A stretch of 64,000 nucleotides of DNA, from assembly GCA_910578115.1 (NCBI GenBank), contig CAJTPO010000002.1, positions 144,541 through 208,540 of the forward strand, written 5' to 3'. A program made the translations under genes and the position numbers. The notes under the pieces were generated by a model. The model ran no database searches and was not told where the DNA came from. It saw nothing but the letters and a program-made list of their open reading frames with translations. Shown here in pieces: positions 37,125 to 45,051 of this stretch; the stretch's first letter is position 1, and every line of letters starts with the position of its first letter. This DNA comes from an uncultured Lachnospiraceae bacterium (GTDB taxonomy: Bacteria > Bacillota > Clostridia > Lachnospirales > Lachnospiraceae).

Positions 37125-39665
37125 ATGAGAAGAGCGATCATAAAGGGATGCCTGCTGGGAATCATTTTTATGGCGGCGTTGATGCTGATCAGCACGATCA
37201 TGAATCAGGGAAATACAGATATGACGACGGAGATGGGCGAGGCAACTTTTCCGGTGGTATCCATGTCGGTGAGCGGTTATCGGGTCAATAACCTGCGCGG
37301 TTACGCTCAAAGTATGGATTGTGCCTATCTGCGGGATACACTGCAGCCGGTCGAGAGTGACAGGAAGATTGCGGTGCAGCTGGATACTTACGGCAGGAAG
37401 ATATCGCAGGTCAGTTTCGAAGTCAGAAGCCTGGACGGGGAGCGTCTGGTGGAGAGCACGGAGGTGACGGAGCTGGCCGGGGAAGATTCCGAGATACATT
37501 TTGATATCACGCTGAAGGATCTGATCGAGTATGATACGGAATATATGCTGGTATTTCTCGTGGAGCCGGAAGGGGGTAACACGATCCGCTATTATACCAG
37601 GGTCGTATTAAGTGAGTCCATGCATATGCAGGACAAGCTTGATTACATCATGAATTTTCATGAGAGAACTTTTGATAAGGAAGAGGCGGCCGAACTGACG
37701 AGATATCTGGAATCTAACTCGGAAGGAGACAATACTACTTTTCAGAAGGTGACGATACACAGCAGTTTCGATCAGGTGACATGGGGCAATCTGAAGGTCA
37801 ACAGAATTACGGAGCCGCTCGTCTCCATTCGTGAGTTGACGGATCAGACAGGAGCTTTCCGCATTGAGTATCTGGCGTCTGTGAGGGATGGCAGGCAGAC
37901 GAACCACTACCGGGTCAGCGAATATTATCGTATCCGCTACACGCCGGACAGGATGTATCTGCTGGATTATGAACGTGAAATGAATCAGATTTTTAATGAG
38001 GAGGCGGAAGTCTTTGTCAATGATAAGATTATGCTGGGGATTGCCGGGGACGATGTGAAGATTCACGAGAGCGACGGCGGCAATGTGTTTGCATTCGTTG
38101 TGGCGGATAAGCTTTACAGTTATAACGTGACGGATAATAAGCTGGCCAGACTGTTCAGCTTTTATGAGAATATAGAAGGTTTGACGGATCTCAGGAATAT
38201 GTATGACCGCCATGATATTCGAATACTGTCTGTGGATGAGACCGGGAACGTTAATTTCATGGTTTACGGATACATGAACAGAGGGCGTCATGAAGGCAAT
38301 ATGGGAGTGGTCGTTTATAATTACAACAGTATGACGAATACGGTGGAGGAAAAGATCTATATCCCGTATCAGAAATCTTATGAACTGCTGAAAAATGATA
38401 TCAGCCGGCTGTCCTACGTGAATAGAGTGAACGTTTACTATTTTATGTTAAACGGATGTGTATATGCCGTCAATCTGGAAACGGAAGTCTGCCAGGTTAT
38501 AGCGCACGGATTGCGGGAAGGCAGATATCATGTGTCCGAGTCGAATAAAATGCTGGTCTGGCAGGAAGGGGAAGATTTGTATGCCGGCAGCCGGCTTGTG
38601 CTGATGAACTTGAACACGCAGTCGAGGACAGGCATCGAGGCCGAGGAAGGCGAATATATCTCCATCCTTGGATTCATGGATGAAGATATGATCTACGGGC
38701 TGACGAAGCGGGAGGATATTGTCGAAGAAAAGAACCGGTCGGTGATGATGCCCATGTACTGTGTGCGCATCCAAAGTGAAAACGGCGATGTATTGAAAAC
38801 TTATCAGAAAGATGGTATATATGTGGCTGGCAGTGTGATCGAGGAGAATCAGATCATGTTGTCAAGAGTGGTCTGGAATGAGGAAACGCAGGAGTACGAG
38901 GCGATTTCGGACGACCATATTATGAGCACACAACAGGTGAAAGAGGGAGTAAATACCATCGGTAAAGTGGTGACGGAAAACTATGAGACAATCCGGCAGA
39001 TATCTGTTAAGAATGAAATCGATGCAAAGGGACTGAAAAGACTGACTCCCAGGGAGGTTCTGTTCGAAGGAAACCATAATGTGGCGATCACGGAGCCGGA
39101 GGAGACAGAGCCGCGGTATTATGTATACGGTAAGAACGGCATCGAGGGCATCTATGCCAATCCCGGCAGAGCGGTCGCACTGGCTTACTCGGCGGCGGGC
39201 GTTGTGGTGGATGACGATGGCGGATATGTCTGGAGGAGAGAAAGCAGAAGCGCCAGGAATCAGATTATGGCCATTACCGAGGACGAGATGTCGGAGACGA
39301 GGAGTTCCCTGGCGGTCTGCCTGGATACGATCCTTAAATTCGAAGGAATTTCCAGAAATACACAGCGTTTGCTGGATAGCGGCAGCACCGTGTTTTCGAT
39401 TCTGGATACGGATCTGCAGGAGGAGACCATATTGGATCTGACCGGATGCAGCCTGGATGCAGTGCTTTACTATGTAAATAAAGATATTCCGGTGCTTGCG
39501 CTTCTGGAAGATGACAATGCGGTACTGATCGTGGGCTTTAATGAGTTGAATATTGTTGTGATGGATCCGATAACAGGGACGCTTTATAAGAAAGGGATGA
39601 ATGATTCTACAGAATGGCTGAGTGAAAACGGGAATCGGTTTATCACGTATGTGAGGAAGGAATAA
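37125..39665 (+). CDS. large membrane-anchored extracellular protein with degenerate C39-like domain
   Basis: 846 residues. One N-terminal membrane helix (about 7-25: GCLLGIIFMAALMLIST) and an extracellular remainder: Ig-like region to about 170, a propeller-like region (about 290-560, repeated strand pairs such as KLYSYNVTDNKLARLF), and a C-terminal papain-like segment (about 690-846). There, SSLAVCLDTILKFEG aligns with DCGAACLAMILKYYG of C39-like peptidases with Ser in place of the catalytic Cys. NAVLIVG lacks the catalytic His and VVMDP keeps the Asp. So it is probably a non-catalytic binding domain. Role unknown; it follows the methyltransferase gene by 106 bases. Confidence 0.75.
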   Translation: MRRAIIKGCLLGIIFMAALMLISTIMNQGNTDMTTEMGEATFPVVSMSVSGYRVNNLRGYAQSMDCAYLRDTLQPVESDRKIAVQLDTYGRKISQVSFEVRSLDGERLVESTEVTELAGEDSEIHFDITLKDLIEYDTEYMLVFLVEPEGGNTIRYYTRVVLSESMHMQDKLDYIMNFHERTFDKEEAAELTRYLESNSEGDNTTFQKVTIHSSFDQVTWGNLKVNRITEPLVSIRELTDQTGAFRIEYLASVRDGRQTNHYRVSEYYRIRYTPDRMYLLDYEREMNQIFNEEAEVFVNDKIMLGIAGDDVKIHESDGGNVFAFVVADKLYSYNVTDNKLARLFSFYENIEGLTDLRNMYDRHDIRILSVDETGNVNFMVYGYMNRGRHEGNMGVVVYNYNSMTNTVEEKIYIPYQKSYELLKNDISRLSYVNRVNVYYFMLNGCVYAVNLETEVCQVIAHGLREGRYHVSESNKMLVWQEGEDLYAGSRLVLMNLNTQSRTGIEAEEGEYISILGFMDEDMIYGLTKREDIVEEKNRSVMMPMYCVRIQSENGDVLKTYQKDGIYVAGSVIEENQIMLSRVVWNEETQEYEAISDDHIMSTQQVKEGVNTIGKVVTENYETIRQISVKNEIDAKGLKRLTPREVLFEGNHNVAITEPEETEPRYYVYGKNGIEGIYANPGRAVALAYSAAGVVVDDDGGYVWRRESRSARNQIMAITEDEMSETRSSLAVCLDTILKFEGISRNTQRLLDSGSTVFSILDTDLQEETILDLTGCSLDAVLYYVNKDIPVLALLEDDNAVLIVGFNELNIVVMDPITGTLYKKGMNDSTEWLSENGNRFITYVRKE

Positions 39666-39820
39666 GCTGGTTGTTATGACAGCGCAGGAGTTTTACAGCA
39701 CGTGATATTTAAATGGGAAGTGATCAGAATTGAGAAAGACTGTTGAATGTTACGGGTTGGAAATTCGAGCGTAGAAGAATAACAGGTGCGGTGAAAATAC
39801 ATTACGAATGGAGAAAAGTT

Positions 39821-40519
39821 ATGGTAAAGGGCAGAGCGGTGATCTTTGATATGGATGGAGTTATTTTTGATACCGAGCGGATGGTGCTTGTCTGTTGGGA
39901 GAAGCTGGCGGAAAAATATCATCTGTTACGCATGCGGGAGGCTTATATTCCGTGTATAGGGGTGACCGATGTCAGAATGAAGGAGATCATGGAGGCATTC
40001 TACGGGGAAGCATTTCCGTACGCGGATTTTAGACAGGAGGCGTCAGAGCTTTTTCATGAGATGGTCAGGCGGGAAGGGCTGCCGGTGAAAAAGGGGGTAC
40101 GGGAACTGCTGGTGTATCTGCGGGAGCAGGAAGTGCCGGTGGGGCTGGCTTCGTCTACCAGGCTGGCGGTGGTGACGGAGGAGCTGCAGCAGGCCGGCCT
40201 GTATGATTATTTTCAGGCGGTGACCGGCGGAGACCAGTTGAAACGCAGCAAACCGGAACCGGACATTTATCTGGCGGCCTGTGAGAAACTGGGTGTGAAG
40301 CCGTCGGATGCCTATGCTGTGGAGGATTCCTATAACGGGATCCGCTCTTCCTACAGCGCAGGGATGATGCCGATTATGGTACCGGATCTGCTGCCGCCGA
40401 CGGAAGAGATGTATGAGAAGAGCGTGGCCGTGCTGGAGGATCTGGTGCGGGTGAGAGAGTGGATGGAAGAAAAGCTGAGCAGGAGGGATTGTTCTGGCCG
40501 CTGTCAGGCAGAGGCATAA
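39821..40519 (+). CDS. HAD-family phosphatase (beta-phosphoglucomutase-like)
   Basis: 232 residues. Motif I DMDGVIFDTE (Asp10 nucleophile, Asp12 acid), motif II ASSTR, motif III Lys in QLKRSKPEPD, motif IV VEDSYNGIRS. The helical cap after motif I fits the phosphatase/phosphoglucomutase subfamily. Substrate not predictable. ATG 39821 has GGAG seven bases upstream; the in-frame start at 39743 has no site. Confidence 0.88.
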   Translation: MVKGRAVIFDMDGVIFDTERMVLVCWEKLAEKYHLLRMREAYIPCIGVTDVRMKEIMEAFYGEAFPYADFRQEASELFHEMVRREGLPVKKGVRELLVYLREQEVPVGLASSTRLAVVTEELQQAGLYDYFQAVTGGDQLKRSKPEPDIYLAACEKLGVKPSDAYAVEDSYNGIRSSYSAGMMPIMVPDLLPPTEEMYEKSVAVLEDLVRVREWMEEKLSRRDCSGRCQAEA

Positions 40520-40552
40520 GAAGGAATGGCGCTTCGGAATGGAGGAAAGGGA

Positions 40553-41443
40553 ATGAATCTTGAGATCGCAACCAGGCTGGTAGGGCTGCGCAAGGCAAAC
40601 AAATTGTCACAGGAGGCGCTGGCGGAGAAGCTGGGGATCAGCAGACAGGCGGTCAGCAAATGGGAACGGGCAGAAGCCTCACCGGATACGGATAATCTGA
40701 TCGCGCTGGCGAAGCTGTATCATGTCTCTCTGGATGAGTTGTTGAAGATCAATGAGGAGGAAGAGACGGACAGCGCGGGCGGCGTGGATGTTGGTACGGA
40801 TGGCATAGCCGGGGGCAGTGCTGCGTCTGCTGGCATGCGGGGAGCTGAGAGTGAAGTTTTGCCTGTCGGTATGCGGGGAGCTGAGGGTGAAGTTTTGCCT
40901 GTCGGTACGCAGGAAGTCGGGGAAAGCATTACAGAGCAGGCTGCGGGGAGCAGCCGGGAAGGTGGTCAGGAAGGTACAGGGGTCGGTGAAGATGATGTGT
41001 ATATCGGGTTAAAGGGCATTCACGTGAAATCTCACAGTGGAGAAGAGGTGCATATCGACCGCAGAGGGATTCATGTGCGTGACATGAAAAGCGACGTGCA
41101 TATTGGCGGGAATGGTGTTTTTGTAAACGGAGAAAAGGTGAGAAGTGTTGAAATTCCACTGGGTGTTCTGGCGATTATCATCTATATCGTGATCGGATTC
41201 TGCTTCGACCTGTGGCATCCGGGATGGCTGCTTTTTATCCTGATACCGATTATCAGCTCTCTGGTGGATGCAGTGTGTAAGCGGGATGCCAGTCTGTTCC
41301 TGTATCCGGTTTTTGCTTTTGGAATTTTTCTGTATGCCGGAATTGTACACACTTTGTGGCATCCGGCCTGGGTTATTTTTCTGACGATTCCGATTTTCTA
41401 TTTCCTGACGGGAGCTGTGAAAGACCGAGCAGAAAAGGAGTAG
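40553..41443 (+). CDS. XRE-family regulator with C-terminal membrane domain
   Basis: 296 residues. HTH domain at about 1-62 (LSQEALAEKLGISRQAVSKWE). A flexible Gly/Glu-rich linker holds two perfect-register 12-residue repeats (GMRGAESEVLPV, GMRGAEGEVLPV). Next comes a short repeat region DVYIGLKGIHVKS / EEVHIDRRGIHVRD / SDVHIGGNGVFVNG resembling a beta-solenoid, then four membrane helices (about 203-290). Likely a membrane-tethered repressor sensing the envelope. GGAGG precedes ATG 40553. It follows the HAD gene by 33 bases. Confidence 0.82.
   Translation: MNLEIATRLVGLRKANKLSQEALAEKLGISRQAVSKWERAEASPDTDNLIALAKLYHVSLDELLKINEEEETDSAGGVDVGTDGIAGGSAASAGMRGAESEVLPVGMRGAEGEVLPVGTQEVGESITEQAAGSSREGGQEGTGVGEDDVYIGLKGIHVKSHSGEEVHIDRRGIHVRDMKSDVHIGGNGVFVNGEKVRSVEIPLGVLAIIIYIVIGFCFDLWHPGWLLFILIPIISSLVDAVCKRDASLFLYPVFAFGIFLYAGIVHTLWHPAWVIFLTIPIFYFLTGAVKDRAEKE
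40832..40903 (+). repeat. two tandem 36-bp units inside the HTH gene
   Basis: 40832-40867 and 40868-40903 are nearly identical and encode GMRGAE(S/G)EVLPV. A copy-number change would stay in frame. Confidence 0.85.
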
Positions 41444-41554
41444 TGCTGATATTGGGTATCAGGTACAGGCGGGTTATTTATAAGTGGTCGGTACACCAGG
41501 CAGACAGGGATGTAAGGGATGGATGTAAAGGGGATGGTGGTATAGTGTAAAACG

Positions 41555-41608
41555 CCGCACACACTGTAACAGGGCCTTACAGCGCTGCTGCAGTATGTGC
41601 GGTATTTT
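41555..41608. terminator. terminator between the HTH gene and queT
   Basis: CCGCACACACTG with CAGTATGTGCGG (one mismatch), inner pairing TGTAA/TTACA, and TATTTTT on the plus side. It separates converging genes. Confidence 0.75.
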
Positions 41609-41671
41609 TGTGGTTTCTATGGTCAACGATATTGGAAATATCGCTTTCGGCCCCGCAGGAGCTTCTGTATG

Positions 41672-42229
41672 TTATCGGCTAAAGATTCTGCCCTGGTATT
41701 TCTGCAGGGACAGGAGAAGGATCATACCGAGGATACCGCAGGATATGATCTCACCTGCGCCTACCGTCAGGCAGTAGTAGCCAAAACACTGCAGGACGGA
41801 CATGCCGTCTATCATCAGGCCATAGCCGTAGATCAGCACAAGCGGCACGATGATCGTGTTGGCTGCGATCGGGCATACCGGGGCGCACCATTTCCATCTA
41901 CGGAGCGCATAAGTACCAAGTGCACCGAGCAGAGTTGCCAGACTGCCGAAAATAATGTCGGGCAGCGCGCATCCTGTCAGAACATTGCTGAGCAGACAGC
42001 CGATAAAGAGGCCGGGAATGGCAGCCGGGGTGAAATAAGGCAGAATCGTGAGTGCCTCGGAGAACCGAACCTGCACGGCATAGTTGGCAAGTCCGAAAGC
42101 GTTGGCGATAAAGGTCAGCACAACGTAGATGGCGGCGATCATGGCCGCCTGAACCAGGGTGGTCAGTGAGATGGGCGTGGAAATCCGTGCGGGGATTGCC
42201 TCGCTGTAGGTTTGTTTTTTCATATGCAT
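41672..42229 (-). CDS. queT: QueT family transporter (preQ1/queuosine precursor ECF substrate subunit)
   Basis: 185 residues, about six membrane helices. It is the substrate-binding S subunit of an ECF transporter for queuosine precursors. Diagnostic: AAIYVVLTFIANAFGLANYAVQVRFSEALTIL. It depends on an energising ECF module encoded elsewhere. The ATG at 42229 (or 42223) follows AAAGGAG, which also forms the 3' strand of the preQ1 riboswitch pseudoknot. The presence of a preQ1-sensing leader and a precursor transporter supports each other. Confidence 0.92.
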   Translation of the reverse strand: MHMKKQTYSEAIPARISTPISLTTLVQAAMIAAIYVVLTFIANAFGLANYAVQVRFSEALTILPYFTPAAIPGLFIGCLLSNVLTGCALPDIIFGSLATLLGALGTYALRRWKWCAPVCPIAANTIIVPLVLIYGYGLMIDGMSVLQCFGYYCLTVGAGEIISCGILGMILLLSLQKYQGRIFSR

Positions 42230-42233
42230 TTGT

Positions 42234-42277
42234 CTCCTTTAGTTTTGTTTTAGGTGAGGAAGGTCTCGAACTCACCG
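42234..42277 (-). promoter_or_regulatory. preQ1-I riboswitch controlling queT
   Basis: Minus strand: P1 stem GGTGAG/CTCACC around loop TTCGAGACCTTC, then A-rich tail TAAAACAAAACT and the ribosome site AAAGGAG. CCTT of the loop can pair with AAGG of the ribosome site to close the pseudoknot, blocking translation when preQ1 binds. This is the compact class I layout. Confidence 0.8.
42241..42276. repeat. left attachment repeat of the integrated element
   Basis: 36 bases matching 48531-48566 at 31 positions. Four of the five differences are paired changes in the riboswitch P1 stem (GGTG/CACC here, CGTC/GACG at the right end). The shared AGTTTTGTTTT (42241-42251) is the most likely crossover region. 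Confidence 0.7.
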
Positions 42278-42324
42278 TATATATTTATTGAAAACACCGT
42301 GTCTGCGGCATTTCAACGTTTCTT

Positions 42325-42353
42325 AGTATATCACTGTGCTTGCGAAAAAGCAA
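42325..42353 (-). promoter_or_regulatory. promoter reading into the queT riboswitch from the element end
   Basis: Minus-strand TTGCTT (42348-42353), 17-base spacer, TATACT (42325-42330). It lies inside the proposed element boundary. Confidence 0.7.
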
Positions 42354-42357
42354 GCTG

Positions 42358-42374
42358 TACCCCATTTTTACCCC
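42358..42374. repeat. left subterminal integrase site (arm-type repeat)
   Basis: TACCCCATTTTTACCCC; matches 48407-48423 with one difference, same orientation. It overlaps the stop of the HTH gene. Placement about 85 bases inside the end fits arm sites of Tn916-type integrases. Confidence 0.65.
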
Positions 42375-42592
42375 ATTTCATCTGTATTTTCTTCATTTGT
42401 AACCTCAAATAGATCATCAATAGAACAATGTAAAATAGTGCTGAGCTTTTCGAGATTATCAAAACGAATAGAAGAAGTTTCGTTGTTCACGATTCGATTG
42501 AAATTTTGGTAGCTTAAATCCATTTGTTTATACAGCCAGTATTTTGTATGATTTTGTTCTTCTAATATCTCTAAAATCCGCAAGCGTATCAT
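42368..42592 (-). CDS. Cro/C1-type HTH regulator of the element
   Basis: 74 residues, a single XRE helix-turn-helix (YWLYKQMDLSYQNFNRIVNN; FDNLEKLSTILHCSIDDLFE). Divergent from the rest of the element, with an inverted repeat in the shared promoter region at 42648-42673. It is the likely repressor of the element's genes. The ribosome site is weak (GGGGGT). Confidence 0.85.
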   Translation of the reverse strand: MIRLRILEILEEQNHTKYWLYKQMDLSYQNFNRIVNNETSSIRFDNLEKLSTILHCSIDDLFEVTNEENTDEMG

Positions 42593-42636
42593 AAATTACC
42601 CCCACACAATGAGTTATTATATCCGAAATCTAATGC

Positions 42637-42665
42637 TTGCATAAATGATGTGCACAGTATATAAT
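42637..42665 (+). promoter_or_regulatory. main rightward promoter of the element
   Basis: TTGCAT (42637-42642), 17-base spacer, TATAAT (42660-42665). Confidence 0.75.
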
Positions 42666-42673
42666 GTGTACAT
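42648..42673. promoter_or_regulatory. operator over the element promoter
   Basis: Inverted repeat ATGTGCACA (42648-42656) and TGTGTACAT (42665-42673), one mismatch, covering the -10 box. Probable site for the divergent HTH repressor. Confidence 0.6.
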
Positions 42674-42758
42674 TAGATACTGCGAGCGACCAATTAATAA
42701 GGGGTGCTTACAGAGATTAAAAAATAAAAATACATAAAAAGGATAAGGGGGCAAACCA

Positions 42759-43046
42759 ATGGGATTTTTAGGAAGTGTTTTTGGAGTAATCGGAGATATG
42801 GCAGGAGAGATGGTTAAAGAGACGACAGGAGTAGACGTTTCTAAGACGATAAACACAATAAAAGATGGGAGATTAGAAGATGCCATATATGATATGAAAG
42901 ATAGTATGGAGGGTACGGCATATTCAAATTTTAGGAAAACTTTAAAATCTTTATCTGATGAAGATTTTAAACGAATAAATACAAATAAACTTGTTGATGT
43001 TCAACTGAGAGCATATGAAGATGAAAGAAAAAGGAGAAGACTGTAA
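42759..43046 (+). CDS. hypothetical element protein
   Basis: 95 residues. Gly-rich amphipathic start (MGFLGSVFGVIGDMAGEMV) then a charged helical rest ending ERKRRRL. GGGGGCAAACC precedes the ATG. No family recognised. First gene behind the element promoter. Confidence 0.65.
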   Translation: MGFLGSVFGVIGDMAGEMVKETTGVDVSKTINTIKDGRLEDAIYDMKDSMEGTAYSNFRKTLKSLSDEDFKRINTNKLVDVQLRAYEDERKRRRL

Positions 43047-43066
43047 AGAAGAAAGGAGACAAAAAT

Positions 43067-43279
43067 ATGGGAGTTAATTCAAAAGATTTAGATGAGCATG
43101 GGTATGCTCTTTGCGGATGTTGTAGAAAGAAATTTTTTATGAGTGATCTTGTTGAGCCGTGTGAGTTTTGCGGTAAATGGTTTTGTAAGAGTTGTGCAAG
43201 GGAAGTTCCGGCGGGGCATGGTCATGGAAAAATATGTGTAAGGTGTTATGAGAAATTGAAGAGGATGGATAGGAAGTAG
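43067..43279 (+). CDS. small double zinc-finger protein
   Basis: 70 residues with four CXXC pairs: Cys16/19, Cys32/35, Cys40/43 and Cys57/60 (CEFCGKWFCKSC; CVRC). The spacing suits a cross-brace RING/FYVE-like fold binding two zinc ions. AAAGGAG lies five bases before the ATG. It follows the previous gene by 20 bases. Role in the element unknown. Confidence 0.8.
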   Translation: MGVNSKDLDEHGYALCGCCRKKFFMSDLVEPCEFCGKWFCKSCAREVPAGHGHGKICVRCYEKLKRMDRK

Positions 43280-43291
43280 TTTCTTTTTCTG

Positions 43292-43357
43292 GTTGTTATG
43301 ATATATAATCAATCATGATTTAAATTTAATCGTAAGAATATAGATCAAAATAACAAC
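43292..43357. repeat. inverted repeat in an AT-rich element spacer
   Basis: GTTGTTAT (43292-43299) and ATAACAAC (43350-43357) flank AATCATGATT, a 10-base palindrome (43311-43320). This is the only notable structure in the gene-free stretch before the terminator and could be a replication or binding site. Confidence 0.35.
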
Positions 43358-43401
43358 AGATGTGTATAGCATTAAAATAGTAATTTTATAAAAGGGAATA
43401 G

Positions 43402-43432
43402 AAAAGACGGTGTTAATCCATCGTCTTTTTTG
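43402..43432 (+). terminator. terminator in the element
   Basis: AAAAGACGGTG with CATCGTCTTTT (one G-T pair) and a run of T. Ends the short operon at 42759-43279. Confidence 0.85.
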
Positions 43433-43589
43433 TGTTATAGTTTCACTTTGAGATTATATATTATATAAGAAACGAGAATATAATAAAGGCATATAAGACA
43501 CCATTCCATCTATTCCACCTAAGTATGATATAATAAAATAGGGTATATTGAGAGGATTATTTAGGTGGAAAGGATGGATAGATGGAAAT

Positions 43590-44894
43590 ATGAAGCATAT
43601 TGACTTGTTAACTATGGAATCTTATTTAGAAACTAAAAGGGAACTGATGGAGAATGCAAATTATCCGATTAGAGAGTTGCATATTGATCATACGAAAAGA
43701 TTGATTGAAATAATTGAAGAAATAAAAGAAGAATATTTTGAAGGAAAGAATGATAAACAACATATGCCTTTATTTATATCAACTATAAAACAAGGTGGTG
43801 ATTACGAAGTGGAGGTAAGAAATTCGCTTTACTCAAGCCAGTATGAATTTATGACAGAGATTAAAGAAAAATATAAAAGATTAATGAATGATAAACAAGA
43901 GGTGGAAATAAGTAATGATATAGAAAGGGTTCTTAATACAGTCTATATATATAGTTGTAGGTTGGGAAGTGACATAGAAAAACGAATGCATGAGATTATA
44001 AAGTATACTTTGACAGATGAGCAGAGATGTGACTGTTTTAACAATGGAAAATTTATGAAAGAAATGGACGAAAAAGATATATATCCATTTGAGAAGCAAG
44101 GAGATACATTGCCACTATATTGTCAAGATATGCAACGAGTCTTATTCGGGGTACATAGAAAAATATTTGAAGTAAGTAAGTCTTTAGATATAACGAGATT
44201 TGGTTTTCACGAAGTAAAAAAAATTGTTGATGAGGTTACAAAAGCTCTGAAGCATAATAAATATCAAGAGATTACAGAAAATTCTGAAGATAGTAGCGGT
44301 GGGTATACAGAGAAAAGTGAGGACTATATATTATTAGACAAGATATTAGGTATTTCATTGACAAATATTATCTATTGGAAAACAAAGAAAATCAAAGAGA
44401 GAGAAATGCAGGATAATATAATAAGAATAATAAATCCATTGATGAAGTGCCAATATTCTGTTGGAAGAAATTCTGTTGCGCAAGTGCTTCTTGAATATTT
44501 AAGTATTATGGAGTTTGACGAAAAAATAATACGTATATTGGAGGAAGTCTTAAAGAAAAAAGTTAAAGTATGGAACGAATATTATGAAGAAATTGAGGCG
44601 GCTATACTCATACCTGTTTTTAGCTATTTAGTAAGTTGTCCTGTAAGTGATTACATAGAAGTATGTAAAAATATAGAGAAAGATAACTCGTGGGGTGAGT
44701 ATATATATATGGATGATATAGCAAATAGTGAAGAAATGACAAAAGCTGAAAATTCCAAAGAAAATACGGATACTGAAAGCTCCAAAGATTATATGAATAC
44801 AAATAAAATACGGATTCCAAAGGGTGATATGAATAACCGGACATGGTATGCATATATTCATAAATCAGTTTTCGAAGCTATTTGGAGAGAGTGA
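43590..44894 (+). CDS. hypothetical element protein, 434 residues
   Basis: AT-rich, mostly helical and charged, no signal peptide or membrane helix. The sequence shows no motif I can name. A Ser/Glu-rich stretch (AENSKENTDTESSK) lies near the end. ATG 43590 chosen; an upstream TTG (43548) is in frame, and neither has a strong ribosome site. It is followed by a terminator at 44938, so it is a unit of its own. It is the main cargo candidate of the element. Confidence 0.7.
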   Translation: MKHIDLLTMESYLETKRELMENANYPIRELHIDHTKRLIEIIEEIKEEYFEGKNDKQHMPLFISTIKQGGDYEVEVRNSLYSSQYEFMTEIKEKYKRLMNDKQEVEISNDIERVLNTVYIYSCRLGSDIEKRMHEIIKYTLTDEQRCDCFNNGKFMKEMDEKDIYPFEKQGDTLPLYCQDMQRVLFGVHRKIFEVSKSLDITRFGFHEVKKIVDEVTKALKHNKYQEITENSEDSSGGYTEKSEDYILLDKILGISLTNIIYWKTKKIKEREMQDNIIRIINPLMKCQYSVGRNSVAQVLLEYLSIMEFDEKIIRILEEVLKKKVKVWNEYYEEIEAAILIPVFSYLVSCPVSDYIEVCKNIEKDNSWGEYIYMDDIANSEEMTKAENSKENTDTESSKDYMNTNKIRIPKGDMNNRTWYAYIHKSVFEAIWRE

Positions 44895-44937
44895 TGTAAT
44901 TATATTTTGTTAGATCAAGATAATAGAAAAAATGAGA

Positions 44938-44973
44938 AAGCGGACAAAAAATGAAATTATGTTCGCTTTTTTT
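44938..44973 (+). terminator. terminator after the 434-residue gene
   Basis: AAGCGGAC with GTTCGCTT (one G-T pair) and seven T. Confidence 0.75.
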
Positions 44974-45051
44974 GTATGCGCGATTAGTATTGTATACTTT
45001 TTGAAGAAAGGAGGAAAAATACAAAAAAATTTAAAGGAGGTATAGATATAG

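Noticed and set aside
42253..42276. GGTCTCGAACTCACC looks like a tRNA T arm, suggesting integration at a tRNA gene
   Set aside because: No acceptor, D or anticodon arm can be found on either strand. The minus strand fits a preQ1-I aptamer upstream of queT, and stem changes covary between the two copies.
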